From Zanthoxylum bungeanum (Eukaryota > Streptophyta > Magnoliopsida > Sapindales > Rutaceae): a stretch of DNA of 64,000 nt. Position 1 is the first letter of the stretch; every line of letters starts with the position of its first letter. The position numbers and the translations under genes were made by a program. The notes under the pieces are model-generated. The model saw nothing but the letters and a program-made list of their open reading frames with translations. It did not search any database and was not told the origin of the DNA. This document shows positions 48,595 through 60,585 of the stretch, in pieces. Location: NCBI GenBank assembly GCA_019454045.1, contig SKCR01021146.1, forward strand, positions 59,931 through 123,930, read 5' to 3'.

Positions 48595-49639
48595 TGTTAG
48601 ATGGTGGTTTTTTACCCCGATGAAGTTTGAATACCGAGGAAGAGTATAAAGGGGTTGCACTCGATCATAGGAGAATGATAAGGGCCCAGAGAGACTGAAA
48701 TCAGAAGGAGGACCCAAGCCCATTAAGCCTAGGATGTTTCCGAGGAAGAACCTATTATTAATGAAGTGAGTAGGCTCACCGAACCGACCTGTAGAAGAAG
48801 TGTCAGTTTTGACAGCAATTGAATATTTGTGGAAGCGACCTGAGGTGGTCCAGGCTTACCGACCTGACTTGATTGAAGAAGGGATGGCTTGACCAAGCAC
48901 CATTTGCCTCGACATGCCGACCCAAGGAACGGAGTTGAGATCACGATATTTTTTATTTGCATATGACGTATGTCCTACTTGGAAATTTGAGCTTCTAGAA
49001 GACTATGTGACAAGAGTAAGTCAACGGCTCTCCTTGGACAGAGACTCGGCCAGACAGAATAGTATTGGAGTGGTTGAACCGCAGGGTGTCACGTCAGCAG
49101 AGCATGTGGCAGTGGCCAAAATGGTTGGAATGATAGGTTTCTACGAACATGGGATAGTTGAGTCAGAAGTTAGAGCGACTATTTGCGGAGTGGTTGGGAA
49201 AAAAGAGCATAGGGCGATGATGACAAGGTGACATGAGCTTGCGTCATGGTTGATGGAATAGTGGATTTGGAAGCCTATATAAAGGGGTTGAAGACATATA
49301 TTCAAGGTTAGCAATTTTCGCATCTCACTACTTGTAAAAAAAACAAGAGCTTCTAAACTAGTGATAGAGAATGAGAGGTGATCGATACTCGTCCCCGAGA
49401 GAGACTTCTAAACCTGGTTGATCTTGACCATAAATGAGTAATATAAACACTTCATTCTCCCATGGACGTAGGTTGGAGCTACTCTCCGCCGAACCAAGTA
49501 AATCTCTATGATTTTCTTATTTGCTTGACAAGTTTATTTTAGGTTCCCCACTAACCAAATAAATTCATTGCTTGGAGGAGGTTTGTTCGAGGTGGTCGAT
49601 TTCTCAAATTGCCATTGGAAAGAAAACCAATCGTCAACA
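48595..49639 (+). repeat. 5' LTR of gypsy element G1
   Basis: Starts TGTTAGATGG and ends ATCGTCAACA, directly before a TTGGCGCC primer site. It has a TATA box (TATATAAAGG at 49276) and the U5 phrase GACGTAGGTTGGAGCTAC with CCGAACCAAGTAAATC, typical of plant Tat-like LTRs. The left edge rests on the TG rule only. Confidence 0.6.
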
Positions 49640-49640
49640 G

Positions 49641-49654
49641 TTGGCGCCATTTGT
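49641..49654 (+). other. G1 primer binding site (TTGGCGCC type)
   Basis: TTGGCGCCATTTGTGGGAA follows the LTR end by one base. This form is characteristic of Tat-like Ty3/gypsy elements of plants. Confidence 0.8.
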
Positions 49655-50026
49655 GGGAATAGTACAAAAAATAACAAACACACTAAGACGATGACAAGAG
49701 ATAAAAATCACATAGCTCTGGAGGCCTCAGTGGTGAGGTGGATGGATAAAATGGAGGAGAACTTTTGGATTGAAAGAAAGGGAACTCAAGCCTTCCTAGA
49801 GGCCATGATGGAGAGATTTGAAAAATCGGAAGAGAAATCGATGAGAGAACGAACGCATGTGGGTCCTAGTCGAAGGAATGAGGATATCACCAGTGGTAAG
49901 AGGTAGATCGCTATAGATATGGTGCAAATGGCTAGGGAAAGAAAACCCAACAATTATGAAAGAAAAAAACCAAGGCCAGATACTCCTTGTAATGGAATCC
50001 GCGAATGGAAGAAACCAGGTCCAAAC

Positions 50027-52002
50027 TGTTGGACAATTATGACCCATAACATCACTATTTGTACAGATCATGGTGTTGTTGTATAAATTAACTATGTGAC
50101 AAAGAAAATTGCTCTTTTATCATTTGTAATTAGATTACCAAGATATATAAATGATAAAAGGTCCTTATGATTAGTTCCGGATTGAGATGATATGAGACAG
50201 TATCAATCCACGAAGGTTTAATCATTAAATATAGTATTATCGAGATTGGAAATCGATAATGCGGAATAGACTAGTATTACACTTGTGCGCGTTGTGGGAG
50301 CATAACGACATAGTTCTCATATATTTAAGTATTGGATACTTATGCAAGTGTAATAGGAGGTTGTGTTTACCGATGATACGGAAACAGCTTCGCTCTGGAT
50401 AGACCCCTCGGAATTCCATTGGTAGTATGACTATGTGTGTATGGAAGTCCGAATCAGGGTAGGTGTATTTGGTCTTAACCTGAGACTTGCACCGCTAATA
50501 CTTGCGACAATCAATATACTTTTGGTTTTGGTCGTCCAGGTCTTTAACCGGTTCTGTGTACGCCTCTTCTGGGTATATTGAGAATCTTAGTGTGTTGGGT
50601 GTGATGTCAAGATGGAAGTATCACTCCAGTCATAGTGGTGATAATGATCACGTAGGATACGGAACTGGTGCTCTTTTATGCTGCAGCTATCGGGATAATT
50701 TGACTAGGCCATGTTTATCCGATTATAGAGACTAGTTACCAGAGATCCGATATGTGCTTCGTACGGGGCAGACACAATTCCAGCCCCAGGCCTAGCATGT
50801 GACATCAGATACTGGATCGCAATAAGCAATACTATGTATACTACGCCTGATACAGATTATATATTCCTTTAAGAATATTTCTGGAGAATTGGGTAGGCAC
50901 GGTGCTTTGCTAGAAGCCAACCATGTCTTGTAAATCAGTAAAAACGTAGTACTAGGTACGTACGTGTTCGGATAGTCCGACGACCGGATTTACTGCCAAC
51001 ATATCCGGGGATCTCATGGGTCGCTTCCCGAAGATTCACCGATGATGTATGACTCGCACATTATTAATCTGGGATTAATTATAAGAGAGAAAATTAATCT
51101 GGGATTAATTACGGAGATATTTTATCTAGGATAAAATATTATTTAAAGAGAGCGAACGATTAATTTGGAATTAATCGATAAAATAATATATTCGATATAT
51201 TATACGAAATTAGATTTCGACGCGGAATTAAAATTAGATTTTAATTCGGGCGAACGAGTTAATTTAGAATTAATTCGCTAGCGACGTGAATAGTAATTTT
51301 GTTAGGCAAAATTATTTAATTAAATTTGATTTAATTACGTCGCAACGGAAAATTCTTTAATTCGGAATTAGCGAACCCGAGCCCGGGAGTGTTTGCGGGC
51401 CCACTCGCATTTCGAATTCAAGTGCGGCCCACAAGTCACATCACGCGTCACATCACTTGTCATTCAAATGATGGATGTCTTGTCACTTTGAGTGATTGAC
51501 AACTAGTCACTATTCATGAGTGATGTGAGTGGTTGAAGGCTTTAATGCTTGTACCATTTTTTGGTAATTGTTTTTGGTATTTGATTTTTGAAATTAAGTA
51601 AACCAAATACACAACACAACTTCTCATCTCTCTCTCTCCCTCCCATTTCGGCCAAGGGCCAAATTCTCTCCTTCTCCATTTTTGACAATGCCGAAAGTTG
51701 GAAGAAGAAAATGTGAAGATTTGTTGCAAATTTTCACAAGTGCTAGCACACATTAGGAGTCTTATAAAGGTGATAGGGAAATCCATCTATGAGCATGGAA
51801 TGCACACTTAAAGCTTGGAGCTTGAAGAACACATGGAGCACAAATTGGAGACCAAAGCCGTGAGCTTCAAGGATGGAGCAGAAAATTTTGTTGTTCCTCA
51901 CATCGCAAAAGCCGATCAAAGTGAGTATTCCGCAACTTTACTTTTTCGTATTCACACTTATAAATGCTTAATTGATATTGGTTTGACCTAGAAAACCCAA
52001 CA
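50027..52002 (+). mobile_element. Solo LTR S2, family A (TSD CAAAC)
   Basis: Starts TGTTGGACAATTATGACC and ends GACCTAGAAAACCCAACA. The flanking duplication CAAAC lies at 50022-50026 and 52003-52007. Length 1,976 bp with no interior. The inverted-repeat array lies at about 51,055-51,385. Its outer end is nearly the same as the start of E5 at 63,577. Confidence 0.95.
51055..51385. repeat. Inverted-repeat array of S2
   Basis: Same hairpin order as E1, in the reverse orientation. The AATTAATC/GATTAATT unit occurs twice around TGG (CCA on the other strand), and CGAAAT/ATTTCG occurs around CTA when read on the minus strand. Confidence 0.8.
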
Positions 52003-52356
52003 CAAACAAGCAGGAGCTCGATCCTACGATCCCGAGAAACCCGGTTCCAGGATTAACAACCCCAATCAACGTTGGTCATATAACAAGAGACGCTACGTAT
52101 ACTGCCCTCACCAGGCCTTTGGCGTAGATTATTCATGGGATACAGGACAAGCGACTGCTGACTGAACCCGACACGAGGAGATTCAAGGTGGACAAGAGGG
52201 ATCAAAGGGTCTATTGCGCCCACCATCAAAGAAATGGACATAGCACGAAGAATTGTAGGGATCTGCAAGAACAAATCGAGGACCTGGTGAGAAATGGCTA
52301 CCTCAATGAGTATGTTGATCATGAGGTCATGAGAATGAGGCAACACCGATAACAAA

Positions 52357-52448
52357 AGTCATCGGGTCGGATGCCTATCACATGGAGAAGCTAGATGGCA
52401 TCCAACTCAGCAAGCCAAGGGATGCATAGATGCTGCATAGGTATTTTT
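52357..52448 (+). pseudogene. Integrase C-terminal tail of G1
   Basis: SDAYHMEKLDGIQLSKPRDA, a stop, then MLHRYF resembles the last residues of Tat-type integrases (AY-LE-LDG-LPRPWN-LRKF). It follows the gag end within about ten bases. Protease, RT, RNase H and most of integrase, roughly 4 kb in a complete element, are therefore deleted. Confidence 0.65.
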
Positions 52449-52918
52449 CAATAGATCCACTCTTAAAGTGACCCTCAAAGAGTTGTAAGAAGAGTAGTAA
52501 ATCTCATGAATATGAGTAGGGCTTTCCCTTTTATAAATAAAAACTTGTTCACAAACGCTTGTTTATTATTTGAAAGGGAAAAACTTATTTAATATTCTTG
52601 AGAAATACTCACGGTCGAATAAATCAAGAGGTGCATGACATATGGGAATGGCATGACCCCCCGTGGCACGCCAATTCCCGGTGTCATTATCAAACCTCTG
52701 TCACACTTGTCTTATTGTTTTTGTTTATATTTTTTTACACAACTTGGTGTGGGGACGCAACTACCAGTGTTCGTGAGGATCGTCAGAGGTTGAAAATCTT
52801 CCCCCAGGTCTGTCTTGGTTATGATTATAATGGCTCAGTGCTTCATTCGTTCTGCTGAGGCCATGTTATTTAGATGGCACAATGAGGGACCACTCCATTG
52901 TGGCTAAATGATTATAAC
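52449..52918 (+). other. 3' non-coding region of G1, left of E4
   Basis: No coding frame. CTTTCCCTTTTATAAATAAAAAC at about 52,527 is TATA-like. The last 70 bases (from about 52,850, GAGGCCATG... GATGGCACAATGAGGGACC) are the first unit of the tandem array that resumes after E4. Confidence 0.55.
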
Positions 52919-55196
52919 TGTTAGTGTCCTAAACATGCCACGGGATCTCTAAGCGTGATTCGTGTGTGAATAAATCAAGAAGTTTGCGGAATAAACTTAC
53001 ATTGATCGGCTTTTACTTTCAAAAATTTTCATGGATGTTGAAGCTTCCAAGCCCTCCTTGTGGTTCCAAACTCATGGGTGAGTATCCCTAACACCTTCAT
53101 TTGACTCCCTTATGTGCTAGCAAGAACAAATGGAACAAATTTTATCTCCCAAGGAGAAACCAATTTGTCCAAGAGAGAGGAAAGAAATCACCCCTTTGGA
53201 TGAGCGAAGGCCAATCGGCCATAATGACCAAAAGGCCCTTCGACAATTCAACAAAACAGAAGGAAATCTTCCTTTTTGCTTTCGGCCCTATCAAAGGAAA
53301 AATGAGAGCAATTGGCTTTTATTTGGCCAAAATTCCAAGAGCAATAAATGCCCACTGCGCAAAATAAAAGGAATTCAGAGAGCAGTTTTCAAAAATGAAA
53401 ATGGAGAAGATTAATGGCCATTTATTTTTTAATTGAAAGAGAAGCCATTTTTTTTCGACCAATTCATTCCTTTTTTTTAATTTGAGGCCATTCGGCTAAG
53501 AGCCTTATAAGTCCATTCGACCAAATGCTAAGGGGAGAGAGAGTTAATCATAAAATAAAATGTGTTGACTGTTTAAATAAATATTCAAACACTATTGCCA
53601 ACCACTTCTATCAATTATAGACAATTGATGTGAGTCATGGGTCCCACCCATTTAATTCTAAATCTAGTTGGCTTTCTCAACACACTTTGGGCTCGGGTTC
53701 GTTTAATCCAATTAAACGAATTTTCCGTCGTGGTATAATTAAATCTAATTTAATTAAATAATAATACCCAGTAAAATTATTACGAAAATCGCTCGTGAAT
53801 TAATTCCAAATTAATTCGTTCGCTAAAATTAAAATCCAATTTAATTTCTCATTGAAATCCAATTTCAATTAATATATCTAATATATTATTTAGCCCAATT
53901 AAATAAATTAAATAGTAAAATTTAATTTAACTATTAAATTTATTTTACCGATTAATTCCAAGTTAATCGCGTTATCTCCTCTCGACGAATTTAATCCCAG
54001 ATAAATTCTCGACGCAATTAATCATAGATTAATTCTTTCTCTGATAATTAATCCCAAATTAATTCTTGCCTTAATTAATCCCAGATTAATTTTCTCTCTC
54101 AAAATTAATCCCAGATTAATTTTCTCTCTCATACTTAATCCTAGATTAATCTTGTTCGAGTCAAATATCATCAGTGAATCTTTGGGATGCGACCCAATAG
54201 ATCTCTGGATATGTTGGCAGTAAATACGGTCATCGGACTATCCGAATACCTGCGTACCCGGTACCACGCACTTACCAATTTACAAGACATGGTTGGCTTC
54301 TAGCAAAGCACCGTGCCTACCCAATTCTCCAAAAATATTCTTCTACGGAATATATGATCTTTGTCAGGCGTAGTATACGTAGTATTGTGTATTACGATCC
54401 AGTATCAGATGTCACATGCAAGGCCTGGGGCTGGAGTTGTGTCTGCCCCGTACGAAGCATATATCGGATCACAAGCAACTAGTCTCTTTATGATCGGAAA
54501 GTCATGACCTAGTCATACTTCCCCGATGGCTATAACACTTAGAGTACCAGTTCTGTATCCCTGCGTGATCATCATCTCCATATGACTGAAGAAATACTTC
54601 CATCTTGACATCACACCCAATACACTACGATTCTCAGTATACCCAGAAGAGGCGTACACAGAACCTGTTAAAGTCCCGGACGACCAAAACTAAAGTATAT
54701 TGATTGTCGCAAGTATTAGCGATGCAAGTCTCAGGTTAAGACCAAATACACCTACCCTGATTCGGACTCTCATAGACACATAGTCATACTACCAATGGGA
54801 TTCCGAGGGGTCTATCTAGAGTGAAGATGTTTCCGTACCATCGGTAAACAGAACCTCCTATTACACTTGCATGAGTATCCAATACCCAAATATATGAGAA
54901 CTATGCCGTTACGCTTCCATAACACGTACAAGTGTAATACTAGCCTATTCCGCATTATCGATGTCCAGTCTCGATAATACTACTACTAGGGATATTTAAT
55001 GATTAAACTTTTGTGGATTAATACTGTCTCATATCTTCTTAATGCGGAACTAATCATAAGGACTTTTATCATTTATATATTCGGGTAATCCAATTACAAA
55101 TGATAAAAGAGCAATTTCATTTGTCACATAGTTAATTTGTACAACAACACCATGTTCTGTACAAATAGTGATGCTATGGGTCATAATTGTCCAACA
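52919..55196 (-). repeat. E4 3' LTR
   Basis: Edges TGTTAGTGTCCTAAACATGC and GGTCATAATTGTCCAACA. The U5 side (leftmost ~700 bp) is unrelated by eye to E1 and E2, while everything from the hairpin array inward is collinear with them. Confidence 0.94.
53697..54153. repeat. Expanded inverted-repeat array, E4 3' LTR
   Basis: At least twelve hairpins. Examples: TTCGTTTAAT/ATTAAACGAA around CCA, TAATTAAAT/ATTTAATTA around CTA, GAATTAATT/AATTAATTC around CCA, ATTGAAAT/ATTTCAAT around CCA, TAATATAT/ATATATTA around CTA, CGATTAATT/AGTTAATCG around CCA, then about six successive TTAATC/GATTAA-type units around CCA, CTA or ATA. E1 and E2 have only two of the last kind. Confidence 0.9.
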
Positions 55197-55209
55197 ATCT
55201 CCCACTTGG
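55197..55209 (-). other. E4 polypurine tract
   Basis: The minus strand reads CCAAGTGGGAGAT before TGTTGGACAATTATG. Confidence 0.88.
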
Positions 55210-58100
55210 CCTATAGCTAATCACTCAAGTGTCTAACACTTGAACTATGTACGGTCGCTCAAACTTCTGTTGAGAAACAGCTTTCGTCAGCGGATTTGTA
55301 AGATTATCATCTGATGCGATTTATTCGATCATCATATCGCCACGATGTAAGATCGAACGAATAAGATGAATTAGTTAAAGTACATACTTGGATCATTGAT
55401 GAGACCGTGATTCTTTAGCCTGTGCTGTAGCCTAGCCCAGCTGCTAACAGAATTACTCCCAATCTAATTAGGATTTTTTAGATCCAAAATGCTTCCTTTG
55501 CTGCCTCAGCTGCAGCAATATTCCGCTCTTGTTGTTTATTCGAGAAAAGTATCTTGCTTGGAAGATTTCCAGCTCACTGTTCCGTTATTCAAACTATATA
55601 TGTACCCATATTACGACTTACAGTCGTTTTTATCGGTTTGGAAACTTGCAGCGGTGAACCTAGTTACCTCAAGTTCTCATTCCCCATATTTAAAGAAAGC
55701 ATCATTAGTTCGTCCAAGATACTTAAGGATGTTCTTTACATCAATCTAGTGACCATCACTTAGATTGGCCTGATTGTGTCTACATGTGCTCAAAGCATAT
55801 GAGACATCAGGTCATGTACATATCAAAATGTACAAACACTGAAAGAGTGTCAGCAGCTTTCTAGATCTATCCCAGTAGATCTTTATTCCTAGAATAAAGC
55901 CTGCTTCTCCCAGGTATTCTATGGACAATTTTAATGAAAGCCAAGCTTTCACCGATTATAGTATGGGAATGTTATTGCTAAGAAGAAATGCATCATCAAC
56001 TTATAGGACATTCATTGTCAGTACGCTCCCACTAACCTTCTTATATACACAAGAATTATTTTCGTTTTGAATTAAATCATATACCATTATGATTACATCA
56101 AAACGCTGGTTCCAAGAACGCAATGCTTGCTTCAATCCATAAATGGATCGATTTAACTTGCAAACCTTGTTTACATGTTTTAGCATGACAAAATCGTCAG
56201 GATGTTACAAACATCCTCCAAAAGGTTTCCGTTAAGGAAAGCGATTTTGGCGTCCAACTGTCATATTTCCTAAATGAAATATACAGTTATAGCAAGCATT
56301 ATTCGAATGGATTTAATCGTGACAACAAGTGAAAAAGTTTCGTCGTAGTCGACACTATGTCTTTGACGATACCCCTTCTGTACAAGACTAGCTGTGTACA
56401 TTTGTTTATTGCCATCCATGTATGTTTTCCTTGAAGACTCATATGGTACCAATAGGCACAATGCCTTCTGGTACATCAACCAGTGTCCAAACTTAGTTGG
56501 TATACATGGAATCCATTTCGGACGTCATGGCACTTTGCCATAAAAGGAGTCGATACCTTGTATCACTTCCTCATACGTAGCCGGTTTGTCTTCCTCAATA
56601 AGATTGACATCTACATGAGGTGATATCAGAAACCCATACCTCCCAGGTTATTTTCTGACTCTCTCCGACCTACGCAGTTCTTGTGTATTCAAAGATTATT
56701 GGTACAGTTTCATCCCTGATGAACTGTTTGTGTTCCGTAAAGGAGTCGGTGCCTGGAACAATATTACTCTAATTTTTCATCGAGTTTTACTTTCCTCCCA
56801 CTTACCACTGCATATATGAATTCCTCTTAGGAAAACCGTATGGAGAGCAACAATTACATTGTTCTCTTGTGAGTTGTATAAGTACTATACTTTGGTTTCT
56901 CTAGGATAACCAATTACAAATAGGCACTTATCCTATTTGGGTTATAGTTTGGTATCATCCAAATATATGCCCAACATTCCCAAATCTTCAGGAATGAGAA
57001 ACCCAGTTTCTTTCCTGTTCATATCTAATATGAAGTCTGTCTAACAGATTTTCATGGAACCTTATTCAAAATAAGTATTACACTGTTTAATGCGTATCCC
57101 TAGAAGGAAATTGGTAGCTCAGAGCGACTCATATGTTTAAGTATTGTCCATTATGGTCTGACCGCAATGTTCTAATACTTTTACCGGTCTGTTTTCATAC
57201 TTCGTGTCGAAACTTTTGAATTTATCAAAAGTTTCTGACTTGTGTTTCATAAGATACACATAACCGTAACGCGATGCCACATCCTTAAAGGTTACGAAGT
57301 ACTCATATTCACCTCTAGCCTAGCTAGACATGGGCCCACTTACGTCACCATGAACGAGGGCTAACAGATCGGTGGCACTTGTACTTTTACCAAGTAAAAG
57401 GTGTTTTAGGTATTTTGCCTAATTAAACTAGATTCTTAGACATTATTTGAATTAGAATCAAATCCGTCCTAGTATCCACTCTTCGAAAGTGTGGATATAC
57501 GAGTCTTGTTAATGCATCTCAGATGACAATGCCACAAATAAGTCTCATTTGATTTACTCAATTTGAGCTATTTATTTGTCATATTATATGTTTGAGATTC
57601 ATTTATATTCAAAATATAAAGACCATTATTTACATCTAATGTAAATATCTCGATATCATCTTTATAAACAAAACACCCAGTGTTTTGGAATATAAAGGTA
57701 CACCCGCAACAGGTTAAACTAGATACAGAGATAATGTTCCTAGTCAAACTAGATACATTATAACAGTCTCATCGTTTAAGTACATGCCGAAAGGGCAGTT
57801 CCAAAACTTAGGTTCATACGGCCAAAACAACGACTCTCGTTCTGTTTCCGACTTGTAGGTCGATCTCACCTGAAGCCAGTCTCCTGCTTACCAGCAGATT
57901 CTGCACATCAGTACATATATTCATGTACCACTTCTAGTATCAAAAATCCAATTTTAAAACCAGTAGTGAACATGTTTATAACAAACATTCTTGAAGCCGG
58001 AACCTTGTCCTGCCTTCACTTCCTTCATGTATGCCTTGTCCATACGGCAGTCACACTTCTAGTGACCCCATTTGCCACAGTTTAGGCAGACAACTTGGGA
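55197..58100 (-). pseudogene. Decayed copia gag-pol of E4
   Basis: On the minus strand from right to left: a gag zinc knuckle near 58,040-58,095, CLNCGKWGH with the last cysteine in place and one stop inside; integrase zinc-finger remnant and core (HGDVSGPMS at about 57,330-57,380); hinge near 56,590-56,830; RT entry at 56,270-56,479 (SSRKTYMDGNKQMYTASL, VDYDETFS); RT at 56,001-56,186 (GLKQALRSWNQRFD, CVYKKVSGSV); the YVDD box read as stop-VDD near 56,010; RNase H end near 55,490-55,520. Many stops and shifts make it non-functional although the LTRs look fairly young. Confidence 0.85.
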
Positions 58101-58299
58101 TATGTCCTTTTAAGAAGCTCTAGCTATGCATAACAGATTGAGCACTAAAGTTATCATCACAATGAGTCTTCCTAAGCTCATGCTCAACTATTCGCTCAAC
58201 TCTGGGCTTATGCTCGAGAGGTTCTACTCCCAATCTGAAAATTAAAGCCGTTTAAGTACATTTTCACCCAGGATTATGTTTTAAACGCTAATCTTTCAG

Positions 58300-58525
58300 T
58301 CATCTTGATTGTTATAGTCCAACTATCCAATCAACGATTTCGGGTACAATTAAATGCAATGATTACTATAGTCTAACTATATAATCAACTACAATTGTTC
58401 GGTTACATTCAGATGTATTGATTACTATAATCCAATTATATAACCAACCACAAATGAAGCAGTTTGAATACAGTCCAACTGTTTAATTAAAACAACAATT
58501 GAATATTAGTCCAACTAATATATTT
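58300..58525. repeat. CCA-centred hairpin series in the E4 leader
   Basis: Units such as TTGATTGTTATAGT with ACTATCCAATCAA around CCA, GATTACTATAAT with ATTATATAACC around CCA, ACAGT/ACTGT around CCA, and AATATTAGT/ACTAATATA around CCA. These are collinear with 36,470-36,745 in E2 but differ in sequence. AATTGGAT/ATCCAATT around CCC follows at 58748-58766. Confidence 0.85.
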
Positions 58526-58693
58526 AAAATTAATGACGAAAAATAAAATGAGCGCGTATTGGCAAGTATCTAAATGAAATTGCAAATTTAATACTTGTCT
58601 CCCACTATTTTTCGACGAGCCTCTAACCCTCTGTGGAGTACTCGAGAAACCTAGTTTCCTAGTGGGCTAGGATCCCGTTAAAAGATACACAAC

Positions 58694-59071
58694 CTTGACT
58701 TTGGCCAACAAGTTGTATAAAATTTAACTAGGTAGATCTCTAAGATCAATTGGATCCCATCCAATTCCTAGATCCAGTAGGTAGACCTCCAAGTCCGAAA
58801 CATATATCCAATATATGCCAATATATCCAATATATTGCCTAACATTTTCCTCTGAATCAACTAAGTCTTGGCTTTGGCACAACAAGCTTAATGATTCCAG
58901 TTAAGCGGGACCCATTGACTTTGGAAAGCTTTATAATCGATGTCGATGGACAAGAAGTGATCTTGACTTTGGCCAACAAATCACAACTTGGATAAAACAT
59001 GCGATATGGAACAAAGTCTTCATGATTCAAACACATCCGCGATGGACAAAGGTCTTGACTTTGGCCAACAA
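58694..59071 (-). repeat. Three copies of CTTGACTTTGGCCAACAA in the E4 leader
   Basis: Exact 18-mers at 58694-58711, 58962-58979 and 59054-59071, at nearly the same spacing as in E2. The surrounding leader is visibly diverged between the two elements. Confidence 0.88.
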
Positions 59072-60585
59072 ACCAGTGCCAATCTTGGATCTTGAGAATG
59101 AATCACTCAATGGAAGGAAAACGCTTAATATTTGTTGAGGGTTTTTCGAGTAAATTGGCAACCAATTTATTATCTTTGATTAGGTCTCATAATACACCCT
59201 TAAGCATGCATTCTAAAAGCATAATAAGGCGCGAATAAAATAATAATGATATGCGGATGGATATATAATATAATTTGTTCCTAGAACAAATCTCTCCATT
59301 TCCTCTCTCCCGGTAGCACTATTCTTACTTCTACCCAATTACATAACACTTCTAAAGAAACCTCATTTACATTGAGGGGAATAGGTGAGAAGAGAAATAC
59401 AATGAGAAAAGAGGTAATAGGCTGGACACGCAGGTCCAATTTAATAAATTCTAAATTTATTACAACAATTTTCAAAATTGCCCTCACCCATCTAATATCC
59501 ATTCGATATACATTATTCATACATACATCCAAGTATTCACACAAAGCATGTTATCAATCAATCTAATCCAATAAATTAATCTTTGATTAATGACCATCAA
59601 ATGTTCATACAACGATTTGATTTGCTCGAGTCAAACTCGTTTAAGAATAAATACTCAAAGTAAATATTCTTGAATTATATCGAATAACAATTTTAAATCC
59701 AATTTAAATTGTATCCAATACTAATTCATATTTAATTCCAAATTATATAATTACACTTATTTATGTGCCTTAAAGACTTAGATTCAAAATCCAATTTTGA
59801 TGGGTCTCAAAGGCCCAATTAGTATCCAATACTATTTAATTAAAGTCCAATGGGCTTTTAATTAATTCTTTAGGCTTGGACTTTCGGCCAAAATGGATCT
59901 AACCCATAATGCCTAGGTCCATTAGGAATCACCCTATGCCATAGAATCAATTTTGGCCCATTAGGCCCAAATAAATTATTAAAGGCCCAATAGTCATATT
60001 TTGGACTTTATGGAAATGGTTTAGGCTCAAATATAATCCAAGACTAAAAATTGACTCAACCAAGTCCATTAGCCCAAATACAACAATTAAATTAATACAA
60101 CATTCCAAATTATATATTAATTCAATTAAAGTGCAATCACCATAATTAATTAATTAACCTAATGTTTCCAAAGCATTAATTTAATCTAATTAATCATGCC
60201 TAATTCCCATATTCATGTCCAACCCAAAATTCGGGCAAAATCAATTCTATAACATGCTTCACATCTCACGGCAATACATGAAATTGACATCCAATTTTGA
60301 TTTCAATCTAATTAAATCAACAATTAATATTCAATTTCATGTGAATCAACATATCCAATTGTTTAATTCAAAAAATTACCATGAGCAATTCCTAGGGTAT
60401 TCGGCCAAGGTATAGATTTTAGGGAAAAATAATCTAATACATTTTTCACAAAATCAATCATGCATAACTCCAAGTCATCATCATCCAACCATGTCCAAAC
60501 AACCAATTTAGGCATTTACAAGCTCCAAGCAAAAATCTCTAAATAAAGTCTATAAACCCTAGACATTAAATCAAGCTTAGATCTC
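59072..60585 (-). other. Non-coding leader of E4
   Basis: Continues the 2.4-kb leader between gag and primer site. It holds more CCA-centred inverted repeats (TCAAAAT/ATTTTGA near 59,790; a diverged ACAATTTTAAAT/ATTTAAATTGT pair near 59,690) and GGCCCAA words. The short open frames are not supported as genes. Confidence 0.55.

Larger units (their letters stand above)
49691..52350 (+). pseudogene. Tat-like gypsy gag, interrupted by solo LTR S2
   Basis: ATG at 49691 opens MTRDKNHIALEASVV and runs to a stop at 49904. The frame resumes to 50,026, where S2 interrupts it, and continues from 52,008. After S2 comes YTALTRPLA, then RLLTEPDTRRFKVD and the gag C-terminal zinc motif YCAHHQRNGHSTKNC followed by DLVRNGYLNEYV. 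This matches the plant Tat gag pattern (YC-FH-GH-T-C, then a leucine-rich helix). The central gag domain is missing or unrecognised. At least two stops break the frame besides the insertion. Confidence 0.8.

Noticed and set aside
48914..49231. 105-codon plus-strand frame
   Set aside because: Falls inside the U3 part of the G1 LTR, has no family match and is overlapped by other chance frames.
52598..52858. 86-codon frame with a hydrophobic stretch
   Set aside because: In the 3' non-coding part of G1 and ends in its tandem array. The hydrophobic stretch comes from T-rich sequence.
53101..53414. Overlapping frames rich in Lys/Asn, also seen at 60,794-61,097
   Set aside because: Both lie in E4's LTRs, in the transcribed R/U5 part. 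Frames differ between the LTRs through single-base indels, so there is no selection for coding.
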